DNA of 64,000 bases from Nautilus pompilius (Eukaryota; Mollusca; Cephalopoda; Nautilida; Nautilidae). A program made the translations under genes and the position numbers. Shown here one piece after another: positions 37,202-49,900 of this stretch. How positions within the stretch are numbered: the first letter of the stretch is position 1; every line of letters starts with the position of its first letter. Under the pieces are notes generated by a model that was not told the origin of the DNA, did not search any database, and saw only the letters and a list, made by a program, of their open reading frames with translations. The DNA is taken from positions 2,338,501 through 2,402,500 of the forward strand of contig JACATO010002730.1 of assembly GCA_018389105.1 (NCBI GenBank), given 5' to 3'.

Positions 37202-38742
37202 AATAACTACATTTACTTAATGCTACTAAGGTGATGGAAAATATCTTAACTTACTAATTAAACTACTTTCAATTGATAGTTCTCTGTTGCCATTATCAAG
37301 TTTAGTCCCGAGAATTCAGAAGCAGACCTTAGCATCAACCCTAATTATGGTGACTGGAGATGATCTCGAAACATAGAGCCATTATTAATTTTATCAACAA
37401 GGGAGTACGATATGCTCTAATTATCACTCTACTCACTGTAAATAAATTCCTTCCTACGAATACTACTAATAATTGTTTTGATTATTTAATTTTGATTTTT
37501 TAGACTATTTCCCTTTCATGTTATTTCAGATAAATAGAAAAAAATAGTTAAATTAAGAAATGGGATATTTTAAGACTGGTTTAACACTTTACTTTGAATG
37601 AACTAAACTTTAATTTTCTAAAGGATGCAATGTTGCATCTACAGATTCATTGTTAAGTAATTCTTTAAGAGAAATAAAAAGAGAATTTTATATGAAGACA
37701 ATGTAAAAGTATGCTTTAACACTAAAAAATCGTTTCTCACATGCGAAATGTAAAATAATAAAACAACAATGGAGAATCATACATTGAAATCAGGATATAA
37801 AATGAGAAAAAATAATATTATCATTAATAAAATAATCTTAAATATTATGAGTAATCTATATGGGCTGTTAATAAAGTTAATGAAATAATACAATATTTAG
37901 CTGAATATTGTAAAACATGAAAAAAAGAACTTTTAGTGTATTATATTAGCTTTCAGAATAGATCATATGTAGATTTTTAAATTAATTATCGTTTTGAGTG
38001 TACAGACAAAAAACATTCCTTTGAGGTCTCTACAATTAAAGCTACTGTTTGTCAAATATAATAAAGTGGCTAAAATTTCAGCAAGTTCTGATATTTAAAA
38101 AAAATAAGGGAACAAACGGAAGAAATTATCTTTGATAGTGGATATGGTGTAAACCAGTTTCAAATAGTATGTATAAATATTTCCTTTCCCTAGGATACTA
38201 AATATCCCATGTTAGGTGCTTTCTTTCTCGTAATAATTAAACCATCAGTTTTGTTACAAACGTTTTGTTATTTTTTTTAAGTGTTCTATCTTGATTTATT
38301 GGGGTCATTACACCTCCCGCTCTTATTTACGCCCTGAGATCCAAATAAATTTGTCTGCACGCTCCACTTTAAATATTTACTATGTTTATCCGCGCCTAAT
38401 CACAGTTTAGGACAGAACAAATCTGACAGTTCAGAGATTTCTTGACAGCCTTTTGTGTTTGGTCTTGCTGCTGCATTACTTTAGCTGTAACCTTGGCCTT
38501 CAATTAGAACGCTGCGTTCTCTATCGTTACCATACTTCAAGGATTCAAGGGATTAAGTGGCCACTAACCCTGGTCGACCTTTAAAACCAACAAAGCGCGC
38601 GTGACACCAACCTACTCTAATTCTAAGAAACGAGTAAGGGTTCATGAAATTTATTGTGGAAATGAATTCATTAACAACTAGGAGACTAAGAGTATCCATT
38701 AAATTTATTCAAAACTACAAGAAAGCTTTAATATCATTGGCA

Positions 38743-38753
38743 TCTCTCTCTCT

Positions 38754-38800
<47 letters not shown>

Positions 38801-38822
38801 TCTCTCTCTCTCTCTTTTCTCT
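38743..38822. repeat. (CT)n microsatellite, about 80 bp
   Basis: TC/CT repeats with a few TT and CC interruptions. The serine/leucine-rich frame through it is only its translation. Confidence 0.97.
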
Positions 38823-39510
38823 ATCTTAGTGATTTTTTCGGAAGAATTGCCTATTGTGTGATTCGGCTAAAGATGAGCACTATAATTTACTTCAGCAATG
38901 CGTGATATCGTGTTAAACATAAAACAAAAGGCAAACAGTAAAAAGATGATTCTGTATGATTCGCATGGAATAAGATAGCGTGGACGTTTAAATAAAATCC
39001 GGCTGAAATAACATCGCCGGAATGGTACGCAGCCGGTTTACCATTGAACGTCCTTATTATTATTTTAACAGTTTTTCGAGACAGTATCATGAATTGCAGT
39101 AATGCTCATTATCAAACTGTTGCAACTACTTTAGTTGGTGTTGGTTTCATAGTGTAGGCGGTAAAGGTAAAGAAAATCAACTATAGGACTGACGTCGAAA
39201 CGTTTTCATACTAGATGTATAAATAAAATTTATAACGCAACTAGTTACATTATGTTTGAAAAAAATAACTTAATACCGTCGAGAATATATTTATTCATGC
39301 CAGTAACTTACACCGTAATATATATTACACATTTATTTCTTATATTTGTATACATAAAGAGACAGTATAATTTATCATTGCTGATTAAAACAACTTTAAT
39401 TTTTAGTGGAAAGTAACCATTGCTTTAATTCTTATTTGAAGTTTTCTCGCCTTAAATTTATTGTACAAGCAAGTAACAGTACAAAATTCACACAACAAAT
39501 AAATCACAAA

Positions 39511-39637
39511 AAGTATATTAAATACAAAGGTTAAAAACAAATTATAAATCTTAATATCTGTATACCATAAGCATAAGTATATTAAATCAAAGGTAAAAAA
39601 CAAATTATAAATCTTAATATCTGTATACAATAAGCAT
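39511..39637. repeat. Tandem duplication of about 64 bp
   Basis: Two adjacent copies (39,511-39,574 and 39,575-39,637) both run from AAGTATATTAAAT to AATAAGCAT or CATAAGCAT, differing by a few substitutions and one-base gaps. The repeated ILIS/YTDIKIYNLF pattern in the minus-strand frame comes from this duplication. Confidence 0.9.
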
Positions 39638-39673
39638 AATTAACTTTATCTAATATTTTCATATAATTCTTGA

Positions 39674-39919
39674 TATCAACATCCTTTAACTATTGTCGGC
39701 TCCGACACATTTGGTACGGCTAGCACTGACACGATACAGTTGAGCTTTTCGCACATCGCATTGTTATGCATATCGGATTTCTTTCCAAAATATCCCAATA
39801 TAGCAGCTCCTCAGATCTTGAAAATCGGTCTTAGCTTCTGGCCTGCAATCTACCCGGACGTGGCGTGTATTCATTTACATACCAGTTCTACTTCGCTGCC
39901 CAGAACGGATTTTTTGTGA
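39674..39919 (+). other. GC-richer patch, 81-codon open frame without ATG
   Basis: One plus-strand frame is open from just after a TGA (39,671-39,673) to TGA (39,917-39,919), 81 codons, with no ATG. It reads, for example, SDFFPKYPNIAAPQILKI and FWPAIYPDVACIHLH. The patch is clearly GC-richer than its flanks, which also lengthens random frames. There is no clear start; an acceptor-like CAGCTCCTCAG lies inside. No protein family is recognised. Confidence 0.2.
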
Positions 39920-42900
39920 GAAAACGATGTTAACATTTACGTTAGAAAGACTATCAAGTACTTTGCTTCGGTTCATAGGCAGTCAAATGCCAGCAATGTT
40001 TTAGAAAAAAGAAGTGCAACAAAGAGTAGTTTAGGTGTGTTCTTTTATTCAACCTTATGCTTAGAACGGCAAAATAATTAAATCTAATTTTATAGACGAA
40101 GCGCGGCTTGAAAACCAGAACAAAGATATCGAATTATGCGAGAAATTACCTGAAAGTTCGCTTTTGTTTAGTTTAAATGTCAAGACATCAAGTACCCTGT
40201 ATATCTGTCTCCATGGTATATGTGTGTGTGGGGGTGGGTGTGTGTATGCGTGCGTACATCATATACTTAGTCTTACTTTCAAAAGAAAAGAAATAATCTT
40301 TGTTTTACAGAAAGGAATTGATTAGTGCATACAAGGTATCCTGGTGTCATAATCTGGCCGCTTTATATCCTTTCGATTGAGAAATTATGAGAAAACGACC
40401 AATGAATTCTAGAAAGAGAGTGAAATTATTTGTTAATACTAGCCGAGACGCAATTTGAAGCAAAAAAACCCTCCAGTTTGGCGCTGAATAAAGGCAACTT
40501 ATGTATGGCAGTCTGGCTAAGTTTCTTTCCCATATCCATAAGACGGTTTTAATTTTATTATATTTATACGACATAGACAAGTTGCTTTCATTTCATGACA
40601 TAGACACTCTCGCATCTGTTTGATCTTACTTGTAAGGGAGTTTTGGTCCACCAACAAAAGAAGTTTAATTCCTCTTGCAGACTGTGGTAAAAAAGAGGTG
40701 TGGTATCTAGCACAGTCTTCCCGACAAATTTTGAAATATATTTTCAGTATGATTTGTTGGTAGAGCGATAGAATATTCTTCCTCAAAATGGCAATATTCC
40801 CGGCTTAAATCGCATTTCCTTCGACAAAAAATAATATTTTAAATATTTTTTTTTACTCAAAATAACACCGCAATCTTTGTTAAGTCTTGAAAAGCAATTG
40901 TGGATTCAGACGGGAAATGCTGAAAGTTATACAAAGAGTACGGCATCAATAGAATCTTTCCAGACTTGTCCTCTGACAAAACCTTTCGAGGTGTTTTATT
41001 TATATTAGACAGAATGGATTCCTCATCTGCTGCAAACCTTTTTATTCAAGTAGGAAGACTTGACGATGAACCTTTATTTGACTTTATTTCTGTTTTATGG
41101 CCGATTTTAGAAAGCGAAAAAAAATTATTTTTTGTAAATTTAGGATGTGGCGAATTTTATTATGTTCTTGTGGTTTCGCTGTTGAAGTCCTCAGGAATTT
41201 CTACAATGGCAGCGACATTTGCTTCTATGCATTCTGCAATAACATTGACCACCGATCCAATAGAAATGCTAACACATTTAATAACTTCAGGTTGTCTTTA
41301 GCCACAATCTAAACGTCCCATGACACGATGTCATGTAAATAAAGAAAAACGCAAAATTATTGGTTCCAGAATGGTGATAGTACACTCCGATTATTTGCTT
41401 AGCTACTGTAGATGACAAATATATGCACAGTCACATCTGACATATATACAATTTGGTCAAAACGATTATTTTATCAAGGTTTCCAAATGATTATAGCAGG
41501 TTACTGTATTTACAAAAGTTTAAATATAATACAAATCTAACATTTCGAATGTATCACACAAGACAAGAATATTTTAATAAAATATCATCCTTTATTCTAA
41601 ATAAATTTTTTATTAGTAAGTCCATCTTTATGATTACTGGACATCGAAATTATGTGCGTTTAGCCTTATTTTCCTTTCGAGATGAAAAGATGATAAAATA
41701 TAATCAAGTTTTAAACCTATAATAGAATTGTTTTATATTGAGCATAAAAAGTAAAAAATGTATTTATAAAATTGTGTGAAGCTGCTTATTTTCAAAATAA
41801 ATTTTATTTTCTATTAAATTTAATTTGAAAACACTCACGTAGCACAGTAGATGTAATAATCTGTTACACTTTTGTCGATAATTCTCTCTTGATTTTGTCA
41901 CTTTATATGATGCCTGCTTAAAATATTACTGATCTCCACAATGCCAACCACGAATAATTTATTTTGCAGGGATGTTTTCCTCTCCAGTTTGCCTAAGCAC
42001 ACGCGCCTGCAAGAAAAATTGGATAGATACTCTTTGCGTGTCTCTCTCTCATTCTCTGGTCTTTCTTAGTCATTAGAAAAGTGGCGTATTAACTGTAATC
42101 ATCTAAATTGTACAGCATGTAAGCGGTTACGCAAAGATTGAAGAAAAACATTGGTGCCCCAAATTTGAGTTGCTGACTTAAGTGGTGCCTGTGAAAGAAC
42201 AGCTTCTCAATCTTTTGTTCACATTTATCGTGCCGTGGAAATCAATTTTTTTTTAATGCTCAGCATCGATCACTATAGGGCCTGTCTCTAATTATTTTGG
42301 TCGTTTGGTATTGCTGCTAAGACCTATCAAACTAGCAAACACCCATGTTTCCGGCAACTGTCGCCCTGTGTAGTTTTTTTTTTTCTGAAGCTTACTAAGT
42401 GTTTGGTTTTATTGTGTCGAGTGTATTGTCATCCTTTTCATTAAAAATTCGAAAGCAGAATGATTTGTCAAGTGTATCTGAACATATTTTACAATCTAAT
42501 TTTGTCAGCACGTAATATACATACATACATTATATCTTCCCATTTTATGTAAATGCACCACAGACCACATCCAACGATAATAACACGAGTGTGCGATGAT
42601 AATCAGGTAACTGTAGTGATTATATTATTGAATAAGCTATAGAATATTCACACGACAAAATATTTGAATAATTCCGGTTTTTTTCCACAATTTTTTACAC
42701 AAAAAGGATAATAATCACTGTATCTTTTAAATATATTATTACTGTTTTTATATTTTGAAATAATAAATATTGTTTTCTCTTTGTTATTTTCAACTACTTT
42801 AATATATATATATATACATTAACGTATTTCGTTGGTGTCTTATGCTTGTTCCTGTTGGTTTATTAACTAATAATTGAATATAACTGGCTTCTGTTTGTTT

Positions 42901-45900
42901 TTTTTATTCGTCTTATTAGGTTTAATGAAAATGTTAGGTAGATGCTTTGCATACCGCTATCACTCTCAGCATATGTAACTCGACTACTGGATGGAGTATA
43001 ACGAAAATGTGGTAGTGATTTACTATATATAAAACCGATAACAGCTCCTCAAGTCTGTGCCATAAGATTTCATTTCTTTTTTGTTTGTTTTTTCTTCTTT
43101 TTTAAATTTTTGTCATTCCATTGAAACTTATCAATATTCCTGTATTCACGCCAATATGTTTTAAAACAATAACCAAGTGGTAGATATTTTCTTATTGCTT
43201 TATGACAGAGCATCCATCTCTATGTTATTGTCATTCTGCATTGTTTTCTTTTGTGATTGCACTCAGGTGATGGGTGTTGGAAAAAGCAAAAGTAGGGCCC
43301 TTTACATTTAGCAAATAATAAAAATACAAAGAGAAGTGATTATGAAGGAATGATATGCTTAGAAAATAAGCTAATTAATTAATTAAAATAAATACAATTT
43401 AAAGGAAACAAAAATTATTAAATTTGTTGACATATAAGTCTTTATATGCATCTTAATAATATGGTCAAATAATGCAAATTGGACACACCAGTGTAGTCTT
43501 TGTAAAATTGAGAATATTCTTGGAAAATACGTACCTTATTTTCATGTGTGTAAATGTCTTGTAATATTATACACTATATAAAACATAGTGTTTTCTAGTT
43601 TTTTGAAAAGGCAGTTTATCTCCCATTGTGTTCTTTACATTTAACTTGATAGATGACTCAGTTGACAATATTTCATAAATCTCTATGCACAATGCTTCAT
43701 TTAACTCAATATTCGTTTTTTAAGCCATTTTTTCCGCACAACAAATAATAGCAATCATTAATAATAAAATTGATTGATATTTATACAAAAACCTGATATT
43801 AACTAACAATTATTCAAATTAGTAGTAAGAAAGGATATTGGATAAACACGATATCATGTCTTTAGTATTAACTAAATTTACATTGATAGAAATAATCTGC
43901 TGGCTCCAAATTATATGAACATCTGAAACTGATAATAAAATGACAATTAATAGTTTATATGTTGTAATGCATAATTCATTGAATACTTAATATTTTTGTT
44001 TTGCTAAGTTAATGAATTTTCATTAGCAATAAATTGTGAAAACTCACATGCATACATAAGTACAGACATGTGGTAATAATTAGAGACTTAACATTAAGAA
44101 TTTTATACTTTATATAAAATTAATCTATTAGTCCACGCATTTACATATATGGTGGTATTGTAATATACTGTTTAAGCAAATATCTGGGAAAAAACCTATA
44201 AATTTGTACTGGAACTGTGACCTCATCACATTTATGCTTCAAATATATATATATAAATTTTTAATGGACCTATTTTTAACTAGGCAGTATATTTAATGAA
44301 TATTTTACACATTTATTTATGTATTTGCACACCTTTCTTATTTCTAAGTGGTTTTGCTTTCAAAAAAACAAACAAACAGGTTTATCATCTATAAATAGCA
44401 TTTTATCAACCTTAGATGAAGACGAAACGTGAAATGCAGTTAAAGGAAACTGATTTAAATCTATAGAAATCCTATATTGTACATCATATCCAGTGTGTAC
44501 AACAGTTCTGGAGGCTATTTCTGTAGTTATTACCATCAAATTATTTAGTTTTGTTTAATTCTTTAATTTTATATATATATAAATTTTACAGTTAAAGAAA
44601 GACAAGCACATAAAAAGATAATCTACGCTAAGATCGTTAAAATTTTTCCAGTGATAAACGCCTATATTCATAGCACAATCATTTTGATGTTTTTTTTTAT
44701 AAATGGTCATGAATAGATAGCAAATGGTCATAGATGAGATCATGAATTTGGTTTCCTTAGGGATCTTTCTCAGTTTGGAAATTTCCGCAGCATGATTTAT
44801 TCTTGTTCTTCAGCACTATGATGTACGCATGGATTTCTTCTTGGTAATTGCGCTTTATCCGATAGCTAAACAAAGGAGGACTAGTGGGCACTTTCCCAGC
44901 AATCGTGTCTTAGTTCCTACAGTAACTCTCGAATGGCTGGCAGTTTGAACACAGCTCAAGAGCTTTTAACCATACCTAGTTGATTCACTTGGTAACCAAA
45001 GATGATGCCTCCTACCTGTTCCTTTTAACTCATGTTAGATTTCCTCAAGAAAGAAAGTCAAAGATTTTCTCTATAATGAAAAAAGATGAAATTTATCAAA
45101 CATCCGTATAGAATGAGGGCACTTGCATACTAAATAAACGCAGTAAATGGAGTCAGTTTCAATATCGCTGCATACTTTTGTCTATCAGACTAGAAAGCTT
45201 TGCTTCATACTGTAACAGTCATACTTACTAAGCATACATTGTCAACGGGTACACAGTTTACTGATGAATTCCTGATATTCGAGTATTCTGCTGGAATCTT
45301 TAGAGCGAGCATCAAGCTGTTGTTTTGTTTTTTCTGGATGCGTTCCAAGCAGTAAGTCTTTAATACCAAAAGCGAGGTTTGGTTTAAATCGATACTGGAC
45401 GAGACCCAAACACAACTCTGACCTATAGCTTTTTATTTCCATTTGATTCTTTCCCTAAAAGCACGATCTCCTGTGATTCCAAATCGCTACTCTCAAAACA
45501 AAACAAAAAACCTAAAAATCCCCTAGACGACACTTTGCGTCATTACTTTTATGTTCGAAAGGCAGAAAGAGGCTCCATACTTTCATAGAACTGTGGTTTG
45601 TCTTTCTTCATACGCGCATTAATACATTTTAAATGAGATCTGACGTAACTTTTTCTCTGCTGCTGGACTGTTACATTGGCCAGGTATCTTATTTAAACTA
45701 TTTACCCCTTTTTATTGTATTCGTTCATATAATTTTTGCATTATATGAGCTAAAGTTACTTCATATCACATTTGCTTCGTTTCCACTACGTTTATCTTTT
45801 TCTCGATATAATAAATGGCATTAATAAAAAATAGAAAAAAATATAAACTCATTCTATCTTTTTTATATTTATATATTTCTGAAGCACGCACATTTCTATG

Positions 45901-48900
45901 TACTGTGATCAGATTATGTGTTCAATGTCATTGATTTTCACTATTACAATGAACTATAAAAAACATTGATCATATTTTTTCGAGTGATTAAAAATAAACA
46001 TCAATTAATCTTGTTATTTTATGCGTTAGACAGATTTCTGACTTTGTATTAAACGAAGCAAGCGTGAATGAAGATCACATTCTGATTAAAATTCCAAAAT
46101 GAATTATTGTCTGTTGTCCTTTCCTCTTTAGTCATATTTCAGGCCATCTACAGAGTGCAAGACAAACTGGACATGCTTCCAGCCAAAGGAAATTCTTTTC
46201 GGCACCTGAAAATCTCGATATAGTGTTTAAATACAGTGGAATCGCATTATCTCAGACGATGTCTCTATTTATTGAAACATATGAACGCTTATCTTACTTA
46301 CTTCAAATAACATATTTATTGCTTCCTTCTAGCTCTTTAAAACTCTATATTTATATTAACCGAGTATTTATTCTTTACATAACAGAGCCCGGAAAACGAT
46401 ATTTACAACCGAAGAAGTTAATTTTACAGTTCGTTTACTCAAAGCTTTGCACCGTGTCTTGCAGAACCAGAAATGAGATCATTTTACGGTCAGACAACCG
46501 CGTGACAATCACCAGACGGCTGAGATTCAAATTGTTTGAAGCTTTGATTTAATGGCAGCAGTTTGAAATTTTCACCTCGTTGTGGTTAATCAACGAATGA
46601 AAGCTTTTCTTTAACCGCTCAGCTTTAGAACAATGACAAGAGGGGAAGCAGTCGCATGCTGCAAGAGAAACGAAACCATCGCATTGTACGACTGAAATAT
46701 GCAACATTTTAGTGGCAAATGTAAGCTCTATTCAGGACGGACAAGTTGACTCTAGGACCGGTGGAAAAAAACGTAAACGTCTGGAAAAGACAACGTATCT
46801 TGATGTCTAAGATGCACTCGTGACATGTATGCTTCATTCTCTTGCTCTTTCGCTCTCTTAGCGGTCTCCGAAGCAGTCAGAATAAGATTTACAAAATGGC
46901 CTGAAAGAATTTTGTTACACAAACCAAAAGGTTTCTAACAGCAATGGAAATGGTAACGCTACACCACCAAGAGATCTCGATGTGGACATAGAACTATCGA
47001 AAACTGTGCGATGACGAATACACGGACGTCGTCACATATGTTGTTGCAGATAAGAACAAACCAACGCAAAAAAATTAGGAACGAAAATGACATCGTTATA
47101 AGCGAATTAAACAGAGTGCGAATACAACTGAGAAGATTATATTTAAGTCAATAACTCGAAAAAAGTACCCATCCACAAATTTGGGGAGTTTATCGAAATT
47201 TGGATCTCTCTGCAACGATCTGTGTAGTAAGATGACTGGAAGGAGATCCCACCGGAACAGAATTCATCTTTAAGTTTTCATCAGAAAGTTTTTTCAAAAT
47301 AAAAAAAATCATCGATTACTGACGATTCGACAGAGGTTATTTGTGCTGAAACATTTCTAAGGGTAGTGACCAAAGTTTGGAAAAAAATTCATATGTACTT
47401 TTTCCTACACAATGTAATTTTATAAAATAATATAAATCATTTCGGTTTTTCTGAAAATCATCTGGTCTTTTTTATATTTAGGGGAGATAAATATATGTGG
47501 CAATATTTCTCTTTAAAGAAATGAGGAAAGACGCCTTGCGCATATAAAACAAGCATTTATCGAATTTAAAGCACCGGTTCCTACGATTTAAAGCTCAGTA
47601 GATTCCGTAATGTTAACTCATTTCAAACGTATATTGGATGGCCCGCAGGACATGAAGCATAATGGATTGGACATTTAAACCATCTTCTGTAGAAATACTT
47701 AAGGTGCTTCATTTGGTTTTCTGTGCTTCATTTGGTTTTCTAACATTTCACAACTGAAAGTTGATTTTGGTGGGGGCATTCAAATTTGTCAAAGTATTTC
47801 TGGCGAATTACCTGCACAATAACGCAATTCTTGTTAGTTTCTTTTTTGGCGGATTCATTTTTGCTGAAATTTTTCAATCGCTTTTTGTAAATAAATAATT
47901 TTATGAAAAGCATTGCACTATGTTTAAAGAAGGCATTCAAAAAAGAACTGTTAGTATACCAGTAAATTAATTACCCTAGAACACTCACGAGCAAAAAGCT
48001 CTAAAGACAATGTTCATTTGAAAAGAACAATAGGAAAAATAAGATTGTTTACTTTAAAACAAGTACATATAAGCATATATCTTCAATTTAATTTTGAAAA
48101 CAGCTTACATCGCTAATTCCTAAAACGTATCTGCTTTTAAATATTTTTTTTTTGTTTTTAGATATATGGAAAGTAATTTCGCTTTTGACTTACGTATTAC
48201 GTGCAGAAAGCTGCGTAGTCTCCCATAATATATGTTTAAAATGTTACTTTATTTATTTTACTGATAAAACTTACGTTTTTTTTAAAAAAAATTGATCTTT
48301 TTCATGCTAAATTCTTTGTATATTGTAAACTGTAAAGTCACTGTGGATGTCTATTGAAGCGAGTAGTCTTTCATATTTACTCAATTGTTATTTAACATAA
48401 TGACAGATACACAAAGCATTCTAAACATCCCTTCCATGAGGTTTAGTATATTGGGAAGGTGTTGCGTGGTGTTTGTATATCACAGATAAATCAGTCTGGC
48501 ACCGAATGACTGCTATAGAGTTATTTAATAATGGGGAATAAACAAAATGAGTTTGAGACAATGATGAAAGCGTATAAACAAGGAGTTGTCAATTTTTTTT
48601 TGTTTTATTGCTCTGACGGCCACATGCGAGTTATTCCCGCTAAATAGACGCTGGCATTTATTTGGAAGCAGTTAGAATGAAACTAAATTCGTGTGCATTA
48701 AAACTGATAGTTATTTCAATTTTTAACCGAGAATTTACGACTAATAAATTAATTAACAGATTAATAAATTAAATTTTTAAATACATATTCCCAATAAAAG
48801 TTTTAAAACTGTGCTAAATAGATTTAAACGTATATTTGTGAAAACTATCGTATGTATTACACATGTAAAACTTCACATCGTTTTTTCTGTTCTTTAATTC

Positions 48901-49359
48901 AATAGAAATTAAAGATACATACAAATAATGAAAAAAAACATGGAAAGGTTAACAAGTAGTGGAATATTGTCATTGTTTATCATCTGCGCTAATCAAGGTC
49001 TCGTGATTTTTGCCATAGTTAAAAGATACAAATTTTTTTCTTTATTTAAATTCAAGTGCAAATGAAATATAATGGGCTCCAAAAGTTAGCAAAGATTATA
49101 ATAAAAACCAGCGTATCTACAGTGTAACTTAGTAAAATCTCGAAAAGAGAAATATTTACAGTAGTTGCAAATGCTATAATTTGTAGTATACTTGTAAAGT
49201 TAGCAAAATAACAAAGCAAACAACTGTAATCTAATAGTGTGGTTCATGATAGTAGAAATTCCAGGCACAAAGCTTCTTCCAATATCTAAAAATAAAGTAT
49301 TCTTGTAGGGATTATCGTTAGGTTCGTTTCGCAGAATAAAAAATGTTCGTGGCTCTTAC
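39920..49359. other. Long AT-rich stretch without recognised genes
   Basis: Contains a GT-rich impure repeat (40,218-40,256), an (AT)n tract (about 42,802-42,817) and scattered short frames: 111 codons at 40,966-41,301, 89 at 41,453-41,722, 109 at 46,223-46,552. None of these shows a family motif. GC-richer patches at about 44,780-45,060 and 46,600-47,300 were read in several frames without a recognisable protein or transposon end. Confidence 0.35.
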
Positions 49360-49469
49360 CATCTAAATCACTGTCTGAAAGATCTGGCCACCCACCAACA
49401 AACGTATTATTCCCGGCCCAACAAGCAACGCCGAGGACATTTTGATGTCGGCTATGGCTCATACCGAAG
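49360..49469 (-). other. Probable internal coding exon (110 nt), unknown protein
   Basis: On the minus strand a long pyrimidine-rich acceptor (CTACTCTTCTGTCTGTCTGTAG) is followed by 110 nt with only one open frame, then a donor (TTTAGATG then GTAAGAG). The 36 full codons read FGMSHSRHQNVLGVACWAG and TFVGGWPDLSDSDLD. This has high G+C, two tryptophans, and an H-x-V-L-G-V-A-C-W-type strand reminiscent of beta-propeller blades, though that is only an impression. The other two frames contain stops. It is the best single host-exon candidate in the window; the adjoining exons would lie far away, as usual in long-intron genomes. Confidence 0.5.
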
Positions 49470-49800
49470 CTACAGACAGACAGAAGAGTAGTAGAAATAA
49501 TGGTGTTATTTTAGTTGGTTTCATTCAAAGTTTCATTGATTTAAATGCATTATTTTTACTTTGAAAATTTAAAATTCAGGAAGTGAGCAAGAAACTTTCA
49601 GTATCCATAAAAATTATTCTTTCTTGACCAGATTAATGTAACACAACCGGATTACGTTTAGAATTTATCAAGTTGACTTTAAATTATAGTAGCAATATTA
49701 ATTTTGTCTGTGAGTATTACTGTCGACGTTTTCAGATTTTTTTAATGTACAATATATTTATTAATACATTTAATTTTGGAACCTCAATACTGTAAATCGA
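49470..49800. other. AT-rich stretch upstream of the exon candidate
   Basis: No feature was recognised apart from the pyrimidine-rich acceptor of the candidate exon at its left edge. Confidence 0.4.
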
Positions 49801-49900
49801 AGGAATCCTGAATGTTGACATGAAAGCGAGGAATCCGCCACCCCACAGAAAACGCTTTGCGAACCCTAAGTGGTCGAGACCCACCGGTTGTGAACCACTG
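49801..49900 (-). mobile_element. hAT-type terminus fragment
   Basis: Read on the minus strand from 49,900 the sequence begins CAGTGGTTCACAACCGGTGG and continues with TCTCGACCACTTAGGGTTCGC. This closely matches the widespread hAT end pattern CAGTGGTTCTCAACCGGTGGGTCGCGACC. No opposite end or 8-bp duplication was found, so it is a one-sided remnant of a non-autonomous element. Confidence 0.65.

Larger units (their letters stand above)
36451..39510. other. AT-rich stretch with two microsatellites
   Basis: Contains the CA and CT tracts listed separately. A GC-richer patch near 38,290-38,640 shows no recognisable protein. Nothing else was seen. Confidence 0.4.

Noticed and set aside
38644..38829. 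Ser/Leu-rich plus-strand frame
   Set aside because: Most of it is the (CT)n microsatellite.
40751..40822. tRNA-like segment with TTGGTAGAGC and CCCGGCTTAAATC
   Set aside because: The A-box-like part looks good, but the spacing to the B-box-like part is about 10 nt too long, and no acceptor or anticodon stem pairs convincingly. At best it is a degraded SINE head.
40966..41301. 111-codon plus-strand frame
   Set aside because: No ATG near its start, no family motif and no clear splice sites. Frames of this length arise by chance in 64 kb.
27990..45060. Possible SINE family shared between about 28,010-28,060 and 45,030-45,055
   Set aside because: Only about 20 bp agree, with mismatches. Too short to define a repeat without a genome search.
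46223..46552. 109-codon plus-strand frame
   Set aside because: No recognisable domain and no coding-like context. Treated as chance.
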